Shown here piece after piece: positions 47,581 to 56,727 of a DNA stretch of 64,000 nucleotides. The translations under genes were made by a program, and so were the position numbers. Origin of the DNA: Sinimarinibacterium sp. NLF-5-8 (lineage in GTDB: Bacteria; Pseudomonadota; Gammaproteobacteria; Nevskiales; Nevskiaceae); contig NZ_CP048030.1 of assembly GCF_010092425.1 (NCBI RefSeq), positions 2,181,501 through 2,245,500 on the forward strand, written 5' to 3'. Every line of letters starts with the position of its first letter. Position 1 is the stretch's first letter. The notes beneath the pieces were generated by a model. The model was not told where the DNA came from. It searched no databases and worked only from the letters and a program-made list of their open reading frames with translations.

Positions 47581-49460
47581 CAGCCACGCCCTCCGATGGA
47601 GCCAGCGCCCCGCCGTGACAGCGCGCGTTGCAGATAGGGCTGCGCGTCCGTCCTGATCGAAAAATCCTCGGCTTTGAGCGTCAGGCTCGGGTTGTAGCAG
47701 GGATCATCCTGCAGTTGTGCACCCCAGCGCTTTTGCATGACGCAGGCTTCGCGCGCCAGGCGGCGACATTTTTCAGGCGTATCGTCGGCTCCGCGCGAAG
47801 CCGACTCGTGATGGATCAACTCGGCATAGGGTGTCCACACCGTGCGCAAACCGCGCGCGCCCAGCTTCAGGCAATAGTCCACATCATTGAAGGCCACGGC
47901 CAGATGCGCGGCGTCCAGTCCGCCGAGGGCGTCGAAATCACGTTTGCGCGTCATCAGACATGCGCCGGTCACTGCGGACACCGTTTGCGGCAATCGCAAG
48001 CGCCCGCCATAACCAGGATGGTGGCGCGGAAAGTATTTGTGCGCGTGCCCCGCCGTGCCGCCAATCCCCAGCACCACGCCGCCATGCTGAATCCGCCCGT
48101 CCGGGTAATACAGCTTGGCGCCCACCGCACCAACACCCGGTTGCAGCAACTGCGCGAGCATTTCGCGCAGCCAATCGGCGTGCAGCACTTCCACGTCGTC
48201 GTTGAGCAGTAGCAACAGCTCGCCCTGCGCGTGCTGCGCCGCAAAGTTGTTGATCGCAGAATAATTGAAAGGCTGGTCATAGCACAGCACACGCACCGCG
48301 AGTCCCGGCCTTGCCTGCGCGCACAATGCGGCAAAAACGTCATGGGTCAGCGCATCACGGCTTTGGTTATCGATCAGCAACAATTCGATGTCCGGGTAAT
48401 CGGTCACGCCCAACAATTGCGTCATGCACTTCTGCAAGCGCGCACCGCCATCGCGCGTGGGGACGAGGATGCTGATTTTGGGCAGCCCCTCCGGCAGCGG
48501 CCAACGCACGCGATAGCTGGTGGGTTGCGCGCCGTCCTCAACCGGTAAGTCAAAGCGCGCGCGCAGCGCGGCCAATCCGGCCTGATGCGCATACGGTTTG
48601 GCATCACTGCTCGCTGCTGTGGAACCGCGCGCGGTGCGCCAGTGATACAGCACGGCGGGAATGTGGATGATCTGCGACGGCGGCAATTGCGCGGTACAGC
48701 GCAGCGCCACATCGTAATCCTGCGCACCGTCAAATCCGGGGCGAAACCCGCCTGCTGCATCCAGCACGCTGCGCCGGATCACCAGCAGGTGGCAAAAGTA
48801 ATTCACCGCGTACAGCAAATCCGGGTTCCAGTCCGGTTTGAAAAACGGCGTGTGGCGCACGCCATCCTCGCTGACCTTGTCCTCATCGGAATACAGCAAC
48901 CCGGCGTCCGGCGCGGCATCCAGCGCGCGCGCGACGAACGACAGCGCCCACGGCGCGAGCCGGTCGTCCTGATCCAGCAGCGCCACGAACGGCGCGTCGT
49001 CCAGCGCCAGCGCATCGGCGGTGGCTGCTGCAATGCCGCCGTTGTGGGCGCGATGGGTAACACGAATCCGTGCATCTGCGCGCGCCTGTGCGTCGAGAAA
49101 TGCGGCGATTGCGGGATCGGGCGAGCCATCGTTGGCGATGCACAGCGTCCAGTGCGGATAGGTTTGCGCGCGTACCGAATCAATGGCTTCGGCCAACTGC
49201 GATAAGTCCGGTGCATACACCGGCATCACCACCGCAAACCGCCATGCGTCGGCGCGCTGCGCCTCTTGCGCGCGCAGGGTGTCGAGTTGCGCCGCCGTGG
49301 GTTCCACGCGCGCGCACCAGCGTTGGTAGCCGCTGGGCAAGCCGCTGATGCGCAGCAATGTGTGGTGTGCGGCACGCAGTGCCGAACGAATCTGCTGGCG
49401 CTGACGCACCGGAATGTGCGCGGCCAGCGCACGGCGCGCACTCCGCAGCCATGCGTGCAT
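47580..49460 (-). CDS. Glycosyltransferase with two GT2 domains
   Basis: A 626-residue protein with two GT-A domains. The first starts at about residue 74 (AVVMPVYAPDLSQL) with ALLDQDDRLAPW; the second starts at about 327 (ISILVPTRDGGARL) with LLLLNDDVEVLHADW and FNDVDYCLKLGARG. Such two-domain proteins often make alternating linkages. It is the gene between kpsD-like and the sulfotransferase; both junctions are one-base overlaps (TGATG), so the three are co-translated. The N-terminal ~70 residues have no recognised domain. Confidence 0.9.
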   Translation of the reverse strand: MHAWLRSARRALAAHIPVRQRQQIRSALRAAHHTLLRISGLPSGYQRWCARVEPTAAQLDTLRAQEAQRADAWRFAVVMPVYAPDLSQLAEAIDSVRAQTYPHWTLCIANDGSPDPAIAAFLDAQARADARIRVTHRAHNGGIAAATADALALDDAPFVALLDQDDRLAPWALSFVARALDAAPDAGLLYSDEDKVSEDGVRHTPFFKPDWNPDLLYAVNYFCHLLVIRRSVLDAAGGFRPGFDGAQDYDVALRCTAQLPPSQIIHIPAVLYHWRTARGSTAASSDAKPYAHQAGLAALRARFDLPVEDGAQPTSYRVRWPLPEGLPKISILVPTRDGGARLQKCMTQLLGVTDYPDIELLLIDNQSRDALTHDVFAALCAQARPGLAVRVLCYDQPFNYSAINNFAAQHAQGELLLLLNDDVEVLHADWLREMLAQLLQPGVGAVGAKLYYPDGRIQHGGVVLGIGGTAGHAHKYFPRHHPGYGGRLRLPQTVSAVTGACLMTRKRDFDALGGLDAAHLAVAFNDVDYCLKLGARGLRTVWTPYAELIHHESASRGADDTPEKCRRLAREACVMQKRWGAQLQDDPCYNPSLTLKAEDFSIRTDAQPYLQRALSRRGAGSIGGRG

Positions 49461-51133
49461 CAAAGGCGCAGCACCACGCCTGCCGACAGCGCAATCTGAT
49501 ACAGCACTTGCACCAAATCTTTGGTCAACTGGAATTTTTTGCTGTCCACCTTGGGCAGCACCATGATTTCATCGCCCGGCGCAAGCTCGGTGCCACTGCC
49601 CCAGCCGAGGCTGGCTTCAACCATTTCGCCATTCGGGTGCATGATGAAAATCTTGCTCTTGTTGGCGTTCTGGGTCAGCCCGCCCGCTTGTTCGAGGTAG
49701 TACTTGAGGCCCTTACCCGGAACGTGGACGAAGGCGGTGGGAAAGAACACCTCGCCCTGCACCGCAACGGTGTTGGCCTGCCGGGGGATGCGGATCACGT
49801 CCTGATCTTCCAGCGCCACGTCGGTCAGATCGGCGTTGGTCTGCAACACCAATTGTCCGCGCGGTTCGATGGTGCGCGCGCGCTCGACGAACTTCATCAC
49901 CAGTTCGGCCTCACGCACGCGCAGCGTGGCTTCTTCCACGGAACTGGCGCGGGTGTTGAGCACCGCTTCTTCGAGCTTGCGCAGCATTTGATCCAACACC
50001 TGTTTCTGCCGCACCGCGACGCTTTTGCGATACAACTGAAGCCCTTGCAGATTGGAACGCTCGGTGGTCTGGACTTTCTGGAGCAAATCGCCCAGGTGGC
50101 TGGCATACGGCAGCGAATACTGGCTCAACCCCTGATATTCACCTTCGACCTTGGCGATGATGCTGCCGATCTGGCGGTCGGCGAATACCGACACTTCATC
50201 GCCCGACACCACCTGCTCCTGCCGCGCTTGCTCGGCGTCCACCGGCAGGTACACGGCTTCGCGTTCCGGGGTCTGGTTTTTGATCAGCATGACGTGCGTG
50301 GCGCGCGGGTCGATGCCCGCCATCGTCAGCAAATCGGCCAATGCAATCGTGCCGTCAAACTCGAACTGCGCGGCGTTGCGCACCAGCCCGGTCACCGTCG
50401 CCACGGATTTTTTCGGCCAAACGACAATCGTGTCGCCATCGCGGAACTGAAACAGCGGCAACTGGCCGCGCAACAGAAAGTCGTACAGGCTGAAACGCGC
50501 CACTTCGCTGCCGCCGCGCAGGATGCGAACGTCGAGAAAACTGCCGGTTTGCTCGTCGATGCCGCCCGCCTGATCGAGAAAATGCAGCAGCGAATCCGAC
50601 GCATACGCGCCAAACAGCCCCGGCGCCTTGACGTAGCCGGTGACGAACACTTTGACCGGCTCGGCCGCCGCCAGCGCCGCGTAGACGCCAACGTTTTCGC
50701 GGTACACCTGCTGGATGCGCTGCGTGACCAGCGCGTTGAGCGCTCCGTTGCGCACGTTGGCGACCTGCACAGGGCCAATGCGCGGCACAAAGATGTTGCC
50801 TTGCGAATCCACTTCCAGCATCAGCGCCAGATCGACCGCGCCCCACAGCTTGAGGTCGATGCGATCGCCGACGCTGACCAGATAATCCGGATTGAAGCCC
50901 TTGAATGACTGCGCGGCAAAACGTCCCCGAAACAGGTCGGCACCAAACACGCCCTGCGCGCGCGCCTGTCGATCAACCTGCACGGCTTCGGGAATCGGCG
51001 GCGCCTGCGACTCGACAGATCGGGCTTCCAGACTCTGCTGCTGCGCCAGCGCCGCCTGCAAGGAGGCGTCTTGCGCCACAGCGGCGCCAACCACGCCCAG
51101 TCCCACCAAAAACAACACGACTTTATTCAACAT
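49460..51133 (-). CDS. kpsD: Capsule polysaccharide export protein, KpsD family
   Basis: A 557-residue secreted protein with a signal peptide (KVVLFLVGLGVVGAAVA, cut before QDAS). It has a poly-export domain (DYLVSVGDRIDLKLWGAVD) and several SLBB-type segments (VFVTGYVKAPGLFGAYA, VTGLVRNAAQFEF, VAVQGEVFFPTAFVHVPGKG). KpsD carries group 2-type capsule through the periplasm and outer membrane with KpsE and KpsMT, whose genes lie directly upstream. ATG at 51133 chosen; a GTG at 51142 is also possible. Confidence 0.88.
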   Translation of the reverse strand: MLNKVVLFLVGLGVVGAAVAQDASLQAALAQQQSLEARSVESQAPPIPEAVQVDRQARAQGVFGADLFRGRFAAQSFKGFNPDYLVSVGDRIDLKLWGAVDLALMLEVDSQGNIFVPRIGPVQVANVRNGALNALVTQRIQQVYRENVGVYAALAAAEPVKVFVTGYVKAPGLFGAYASDSLLHFLDQAGGIDEQTGSFLDVRILRGGSEVARFSLYDFLLRGQLPLFQFRDGDTIVVWPKKSVATVTGLVRNAAQFEFDGTIALADLLTMAGIDPRATHVMLIKNQTPEREAVYLPVDAEQARQEQVVSGDEVSVFADRQIGSIIAKVEGEYQGLSQYSLPYASHLGDLLQKVQTTERSNLQGLQLYRKSVAVRQKQVLDQMLRKLEEAVLNTRASSVEEATLRVREAELVMKFVERARTIEPRGQLVLQTNADLTDVALEDQDVIRIPRQANTVAVQGEVFFPTAFVHVPGKGLKYYLEQAGGLTQNANKSKIFIMHPNGEMVEASLGWGSGTELAPGDEIMVLPKVDSKKFQLTKDLVQVLYQIALSAGVVLRL

Positions 51134-51148
51134 GACGTTCACGGGCGT

Positions 51149-52273
51149 TCAATCACGATGATCCTGAATCGTCGCCACGATCAGGCTCAGGACAAAATAA
51201 ATCAGGTTCAGCAACACAAAAAACGTCAGCGTCCAGTACGCCGTGCGCGGGCGCTCGTCGTCGTCGGGCAGGTTCGGCGCGGCCATCGACACCAGATACT
51301 TGCCCTTGCGCGCGGTTTCCAGCCGGGTTTTTTCCATCGTCGCCAACGCGCCTTTGTAGACCTCGGTCGCCAGTTTCAGATCGACCTCGGCATCCTGATA
51401 CGCCAGCATCACTTCGTTGAGTCCCTTGCCGGAGCGCGCGCCCGATGCGCCGCCCACCTGCTTGCTGCGTTCCGCACTGACCTGCTGTTCCAGTGCGCGG
51501 ATGCGCGCGTTGACGGCAGACACTTCCGGCGCGCGCGCGTTCAGGTACGACAACAGCGCGCTGCGTTCGGTGCGCGCCTTGACCAACTCCTGCATCAGCC
51601 CGGTCAACACCATGCCGGACACCTGCGTTTCGCCTTCGGGACTCAGCACGTCGTACTGCTGTTGCAGGGTGATCAGGGCTTGCGAGGCGGCCTTGAGACG
51701 CTGATGCGCGCCCGCCAGTTCATCGGTGACGAACGCCAGTTGATCGCGCGCCAGTTGTTGCGCCACGTCATTGACGAATTTTTCGGCGCGCTTGACCAGC
51801 AACTGCGTCACCTGCTGCGCATACGCAGGATCGAACGCCACGAATTCCACATCCAGCACATAGGTTTCATCGTGCACCTGCGTATGCAGGCGCTGCTGGT
51901 AATAGCGCAGAAATTCTTCGCCGGACGCATCGTGCGCCAGCCGCGAGACGATATCCACGTCGGGCGACGAAAAATGCGCGCGCAACGCCAGTTCGGCATC
52001 CAGATAGTCCAGCATGGCACGCGAGCGCATGAAGGTTTCGACGATCAGCGCATCGGTTTTGCTGCGCTGGCCACCAATCGTCAGCAGACCCAGCGTCATT
52101 TCTGCCGCAGCGGCCATCGCCGAATTGTCTTGTTCCACCATCACCTGCGTGCGGCTCACGTAGCCCTTGGACGCCCATAGCGCCAGATACAGCGCCACCA
52201 GCAGCGTCGGCAACAGCACGGCCAGCGCATACCGCTGACTGCGTGACGGCCACGTTATGGATCGTGCGTTCAT
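51149..52273 (-). CDS. kpsE: Capsule export inner-membrane protein, KpsE family
   Basis: A 374-residue polysaccharide co-polymerase-like protein. It has one transmembrane segment near each end (ALAVLLPTLLVALYLALW at about 16-33 and WTLTFFVLLNLIYFVLSLIV near the C-terminus) and a long helical periplasmic region between, with coiled-coil character (around KARTERSALLSYLNARAPEVSAV). This topology is that of KpsE/BexC, which bridges KpsMT to KpsD. Confidence 0.87.
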   Translation of the reverse strand: MNARSITWPSRSQRYALAVLLPTLLVALYLALWASKGYVSRTQVMVEQDNSAMAAAAEMTLGLLTIGGQRSKTDALIVETFMRSRAMLDYLDAELALRAHFSSPDVDIVSRLAHDASGEEFLRYYQQRLHTQVHDETYVLDVEFVAFDPAYAQQVTQLLVKRAEKFVNDVAQQLARDQLAFVTDELAGAHQRLKAASQALITLQQQYDVLSPEGETQVSGMVLTGLMQELVKARTERSALLSYLNARAPEVSAVNARIRALEQQVSAERSKQVGGASGARSGKGLNEVMLAYQDAEVDLKLATEVYKGALATMEKTRLETARKGKYLVSMAAPNLPDDDERPRTAYWTLTFFVLLNLIYFVLSLIVATIQDHRD

Positions 52274-52274
52274 A

Positions 52275-52943
52275 TCAGTTCTGTTGATCCTTCAGATAAT
52301 CTTCGATGGCCTGCTTGATGTCGTCGTAATAACGCACCTGTCCGGCCTTGACGTACAGCCCCGCTTCGCAGTCCCGACGCAGCGCATCCAGACTGTGACT
52401 GACCATGATGATGCTCGACCGCCCTTTTTTCTCGGCAAACGCTTTCTTGGCTTTTTCCCGAAACCGCGCATCGCCCACGGCGGTCAGTTCGTCGATCAGG
52501 TAATAGTCGTAGTCGAACGACATGCTGATGCCAAACGCCAGCCGCGCCTTCATCCCCGACGAATAGGTTTCCACCGGACGATCAAAAAAATCGCCCAGTT
52601 CCGAAAACTGGCGAATGAACGCCACCCGCTCGCGCGCCGTTGCCGCATCGTCGCCGCAAATCCGGCACACGAAGCGCGCATTGTCGCGGCCTGAGATTTG
52701 CTGCGCAAAGCCACTGGTCAGCCCCAGCGGTGGCGAAATGCTGCCCTCACTGCGCACCGTGCCGCGATCCGGCAGTTCCAGCCCGCCGATGATGCGCAGC
52801 AGCGTGCTTTTGCCCGCACCATTGCGTCCGACGATGCCAATGTGCGTGCGCGACGGCAGCGTCAGGCTCAGATCGCGCAGCACGGTGTAGCGCGCAAGCC
52901 CCTGCAACGGATACGACTTGGTGATGTTGCGCAGTTCGATCAT
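52275..52943 (-). CDS. kpsT: Capsule ABC transporter ATPase, KpsT family
   Basis: A 222-residue ABC ATPase. Walker A is GRNGAGKST, the signature is ETYSSGMKARLAF and Walker B is DYYLIDELTAVGD; IELRNITKSYP begins the protein. It lacks the C-terminal sugar-binding domain found in Wzt-type O-antigen ATPases, so it belongs to the KpsT/BexA capsule group. Its ATG overlaps the kpsM stop. Confidence 0.92.
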   Translation of the reverse strand: MIELRNITKSYPLQGLARYTVLRDLSLTLPSRTHIGIVGRNGAGKSTLLRIIGGLELPDRGTVRSEGSISPPLGLTSGFAQQISGRDNARFVCRICGDDAATARERVAFIRQFSELGDFFDRPVETYSSGMKARLAFGISMSFDYDYYLIDELTAVGDARFREKAKKAFAEKKGRSSIIMVSHSLDALRRDCEAGLYVKAGQVRYYDDIKQAIEDYLKDQQN

Positions 52944-53758
52944 TACAAAAGCCGATACAGATAACGCCGGTACGCCGCCAGCCCGACGAACATCAGCACC
53001 CCGATGCACAACCACACATAGCCCAGCGACGCGGGCGAGTCATAGCCGGGAATCACTGCCGCGCGGCTCAGATCGACCGCGTGCAGCACCGGATTCCACG
53101 TCAGGTAATGGCGCTGCGCTTCGGGAATCATGCCGATGGTGAAGAAGATGCCGGAGATGAAAAAAATCGGCCGCATGGCGATGCCAAACACGCGCTTGAG
53201 GTTCTCATACACGGTACCGAACACCTCGAACACCAACCCCAGCAACAACCCCAACAGGTACAGCGAGATCAGCGCCACCACCAGCAACAGCGGATCGGCA
53301 ATCGTCAACGGCATCCCCAGCCACCAGCCCCAGCCAACAATGAACAGCACCGCCACAGCCACCATCATCAGCGCATCAACCAACGTGCGCGCGATCATCA
53401 TGTCGATGGGACGCACCTGCCGATAATTGAACAGCCCCTTCAAACCGCTGCACACGCCCTGCGCACGCGATACCGCGTGCAGAAAAATAAACGCCGGCAC
53501 CGCACCAAACACGAAAAACACCACCGGATGCGCGCCATAAATCAGCGCACCCGCGCCGCGCAGCCCCGCGTGCAGGCCGGTCAGAATCGCCACCGTCGCC
53601 ATCGGCTCCATCAACGCCCAGAAATAGCCCAACCGCTGACGGCCAAACTGGTTTTTCATCTCACGCAACAGACACGCGTGCAGCGAGGTCAGAAACACCT
53701 CAAGACTGCCACGTCCGTGTCGGCGCGGCGGCGACGCGATGGGCACATCACCGTTCAC
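52943..53758 (-). CDS. kpsM: Capsule ABC transporter permease, KpsM family
   Basis: A 271-residue permease with six predicted membrane segments and the ABC-2 pattern. EMKNQFGRQRLGYFWALMEPM at the N-terminus is characteristic of KpsM/BexB proteins. The start is a GTG that overlaps the stop of the upstream fusion gene (GTGA), giving normal length; the frame is open much further but without homology. Confidence 0.9.
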   Translation of the reverse strand: MNGDVPIASPPRRHGRGSLEVFLTSLHACLLREMKNQFGRQRLGYFWALMEPMATVAILTGLHAGLRGAGALIYGAHPVVFFVFGAVPAFIFLHAVSRAQGVCSGLKGLFNYRQVRPIDMMIARTLVDALMMVAVAVLFIVGWGWWLGMPLTIADPLLLVVALISLYLLGLLLGLVFEVFGTVYENLKRVFGIAMRPIFFISGIFFTIGMIPEAQRHYLTWNPVLHAVDLSRAAVIPGYDSPASLGYVWLCIGVLMFVGLAAYRRYLYRLL

Positions 53759-56595
53759 GCATGGCTCCCGCGTTGGATTTCCTTCCACTCGTTTTTGACG
53801 AACATGCTCTGAAACATGCGCGGGTCTGCCTGTTTGAGCTGCGTCGTCGCGCGTTGCAGAAAGTGATACAGCTTGGCGTGCGGCGTGTAGACGATGCGCC
53901 GCCCGGCAATGCGCCGCACCGCTTCGCAATAGAGATTGTCGGAGTCGTAATGCGGCGCGCGTGCGTAGTCCAGCAACCCCACTTCATTGAGTGTACGGCG
54001 TGGAATGTACACGCAGAAAAACGGCGCAAACCGCAGCCCCACATAGCCGCGCTGCACGTCCAGCAACGGTTCCAGCACGTTGTTGTGGTGCAGAGACAGG
54101 TTCACCTCGGCTTCACGCGCCGGGTTCATCGCCGGATTGTGGATCTGGATGGTTTGCGTGTGCGCGGGCAGCACTTGGCGCGGCAGCACCAGTCCCGCAT
54201 CCGGGCAGTCGTCCAGCACCTGCTGCATGGCCTGCAACCAGCCTGGCGTGACCAGCGCATCGTTGTTGAGCAGGATCACATCGGCCTGCGCGCCCGTCAG
54301 CGCGTCGGCACATTCGATGCCCTGATTGACGGCGTAGGTGAAGCCATAGTTGTGCTCGTTCTGGATCACCGTGACGTTGGGCTGGCGACTCAGTTCCGCC
54401 AGATACGCGCGCACGTCGGCACCAGAGGCGTTATCCACCACGATCAGTTGATGCCCCGGCGGCGTGAACGTCTGCACCGAGGCCACGCACAGGCGCAGAT
54501 AGTCCAGACATTCAAAGCTGGGGATGATCACCGCCACCTTGCGCGCGGCCATTGCCGGCGACACCGTCAGCAGCGGACGCGGCAAGCCATGGAGCCGATC
54601 CAGTCCGGGGACGTTCGGCACATCAGGCAGCAGGTCGATCAGACGCGGCGCGCGGCGCGCGGCCATGTCCGGCACGTTATCGGGCAGCGCAGGTGCGCCG
54701 TACCGCGTGCTCAGCACGCACGGCACGGAGACCAGCGCCGCGCGTTCGGCAGCCTTGAGGATGAAATCCCATTGCGCGAGCGGCAGTTCCAGCGTGGCAT
54801 CAAAGCCCGCCACCGCATCCACCAACGCACGCCGATGCAGGATCGCCGTGCCATCGACGACCGGCTGATTTTCCAGCAGTGGGGTGCAGGCGACGCTGTA
54901 ATGCAGCGCTTGCAGGGTGTCATCGGCAGCGTGCTGCGCCTGCGCGCAGTAGGCCAGCTCACACCCCGCCTGCGCGTTCAGCGCAGCGGCGAGGATGGCC
55001 ACGAAATCGGCATCCAGCACGTCGCCCGCACGCACATAGCCGACCCATTCGCCGCGGGCCAGCGCCAGGGCCGCATTCAACGCCGCAGCGTTGTTGATCT
55101 CTGCCGGCAGCGTGATCCATTCCACTGATTCGCCCAGCGCTTCGATTTGCGCCGCCGCAGGCAACAACACCTGCACGCGCGGCCAGCTTTGCGCCTGCAC
55201 GCTCGCCAGCGTGCGTCGCCATTGCGCAGGCGTCCCGGAACCGAGCAGCACCAGACTCACCCACGGCGCATCCGCTGCGGGCTGCGCCTGACGCGCCAGA
55301 TGCTGGCGCACCGTGTGCATGTGTCCCAAAACGTATTTGTCCTGCTCATCCAGCGGCGCGCGGATCGGCGACAAAAACATCGACTGTCGTTCGTAATCGG
55401 TGAAGTCCGCAAACACCGGCCGCTTGCTCACCAAGGCTTTTTTCGTCGCCGCTGGCGGGACGGTCACGACGGATGATGCTTCTGCTGCCGCCTGCGCTGC
55501 TGTCGCCGGCGCTTGTTTTTTGTGGTCGGCAGCAGCGCCCAGTGCCACATACCGGCGACCTTCACCACGGCCAAATGTCAGGTAATGCAGCAAGGGGTTG
55601 AGGCCGGCTGCGGCCACATCCGGATACGCCGAACAGTACGCGGCGCTGTCGAATGCCGCACTCGGCGCGCGCTGCTCAGCCCCGCCAAAACGTAAAAAAT
55701 GCAGCAAGGGATCCATCCCGGCTGCGGCCACATCCGGGTTGTGCGCCAGATAGAAGCGGGCATCGAACAGCCCGCTGCGCCGCAGCTGCCGACAGGCCTG
55801 CCGCTCACGCAGGTGCTGCACGATGCGCACCGGCAATGCGGATTTTTGCCGTTGCGGCGGCTCAAAGGGCTTTGAATCCTTCATCCACTCACTCAAGTCC
55901 ATATTCAACAACTGCGCCAGCGCGCGCACCTGCGGGCGATACATCGCCTCCAGCGCGCGCCGCAAAGGCGCCGGCAGGGGCGCCCCATTGCCTGCAAACA
56001 CACGCTGGCCACATCCCTGCAACATGGCCTCTGTGGGCGCCGAAACGCCCAGATGCGCACAAACCTGCGCCAAAACCGCCTGCGGCTGCGACTCGATCTG
56101 CTCATAACGCACGATCAGCAGCGCCTGCGCACCAAAAACCTGTCGCCAACGCGCGATGGCGCCTGCGTAATCACCGCGCGCGCGCGATCCCGCAGAACGA
56201 AAATGATCCAGATACCACCTCTGGCTGGCCTCTGCCGGCGTCATTTCCGCGCGCGCCAGCGCCATCTGCGCCGACGACCACGCCCGCTCCACGGGGTTGC
56301 GCAGGATATAGATCAGACGCAAATCGGGGGCTGCACGATGAATCTGCCGGATCACCTCCAGCGGCAGCGCAGCATATGCAGGGGTGATTTCGCCTTCGAT
56401 CCGCAGCGGGTCCGCAAAACGCGCCAGATAAGCCGCAATACCCTCCGGCGTCGGCGCACGATTCCAGAAATGGGCTTCCTTGCCCAACGGAAAACCCAGC
56501 TGCGGATGCTGGCACAACTGCGCATACAGCCAGCTGGTTCCCGCTTTTTGCGCACCGATGCCTAAAAAACCCAGCATACCCGTCCATGAACCCAT
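53755..56595 (-). CDS. Sulfotransferase-glycosyltransferase fusion with NPDV-type repeats
   Basis: A 946-residue, four-part protein. Residues 8-235 form a sulfotransferase with PAPS motifs GAQKAGTSW (14-22) and YILRNPVERAWS (96-107). Residues 277-309 and 314-347 are two copies of a short repeat (HNPDVAAAGMDPLLHFLRFG and AYPDVAAAGLNPLLHYLTFG). Residues ~445-640 look like a GT2 domain with a weak metal site (GYVRAGDVLDADF). Residues ~686-920 are a second GT2 domain with LIVVDNASGAD and VILLNNDALVTPGW. It is first of the minus-strand run fusion-kpsM-kpsT-kpsE-kpsD-GT-sulfotransferase. A later ATG at 56577 is possible. Probably adds and modifies sugars on the exported polymer. Confidence 0.85.
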   Translation of the reverse strand: MGSWTGMLGFLGIGAQKAGTSWLYAQLCQHPQLGFPLGKEAHFWNRAPTPEGIAAYLARFADPLRIEGEITPAYAALPLEVIRQIHRAAPDLRLIYILRNPVERAWSSAQMALARAEMTPAEASQRWYLDHFRSAGSRARGDYAGAIARWRQVFGAQALLIVRYEQIESQPQAVLAQVCAHLGVSAPTEAMLQGCGQRVFAGNGAPLPAPLRRALEAMYRPQVRALAQLLNMDLSEWMKDSKPFEPPQRQKSALPVRIVQHLRERQACRQLRRSGLFDARFYLAHNPDVAAAGMDPLLHFLRFGGAEQRAPSAAFDSAAYCSAYPDVAAAGLNPLLHYLTFGRGEGRRYVALGAAADHKKQAPATAAQAAAEASSVVTVPPAATKKALVSKRPVFADFTDYERQSMFLSPIRAPLDEQDKYVLGHMHTVRQHLARQAQPAADAPWVSLVLLGSGTPAQWRRTLASVQAQSWPRVQVLLPAAAQIEALGESVEWITLPAEINNAAALNAALALARGEWVGYVRAGDVLDADFVAILAAALNAQAGCELAYCAQAQHAADDTLQALHYSVACTPLLENQPVVDGTAILHRRALVDAVAGFDATLELPLAQWDFILKAAERAALVSVPCVLSTRYGAPALPDNVPDMAARRAPRLIDLLPDVPNVPGLDRLHGLPRPLLTVSPAMAARKVAVIIPSFECLDYLRLCVASVQTFTPPGHQLIVVDNASGADVRAYLAELSRQPNVTVIQNEHNYGFTYAVNQGIECADALTGAQADVILLNNDALVTPGWLQAMQQVLDDCPDAGLVLPRQVLPAHTQTIQIHNPAMNPAREAEVNLSLHHNNVLEPLLDVQRGYVGLRFAPFFCVYIPRRTLNEVGLLDYARAPHYDSDNLYCEAVRRIAGRRIVYTPHAKLYHFLQRATTQLKQADPRMFQSMFVKNEWKEIQRGSHA

Positions 56596-56727
56596 CAAAG
56601 CGCGAAATTATGCACTGCCGGGCAAGGATTGCCTAACCCATCGCGCATTGTTTTCCTTGGGCTTTGCAGCCAACTTGGCTACCCTGTCGCCCCTTTTTTG
56701 TGCAATACAGAGAACATGGCGGCTGCA

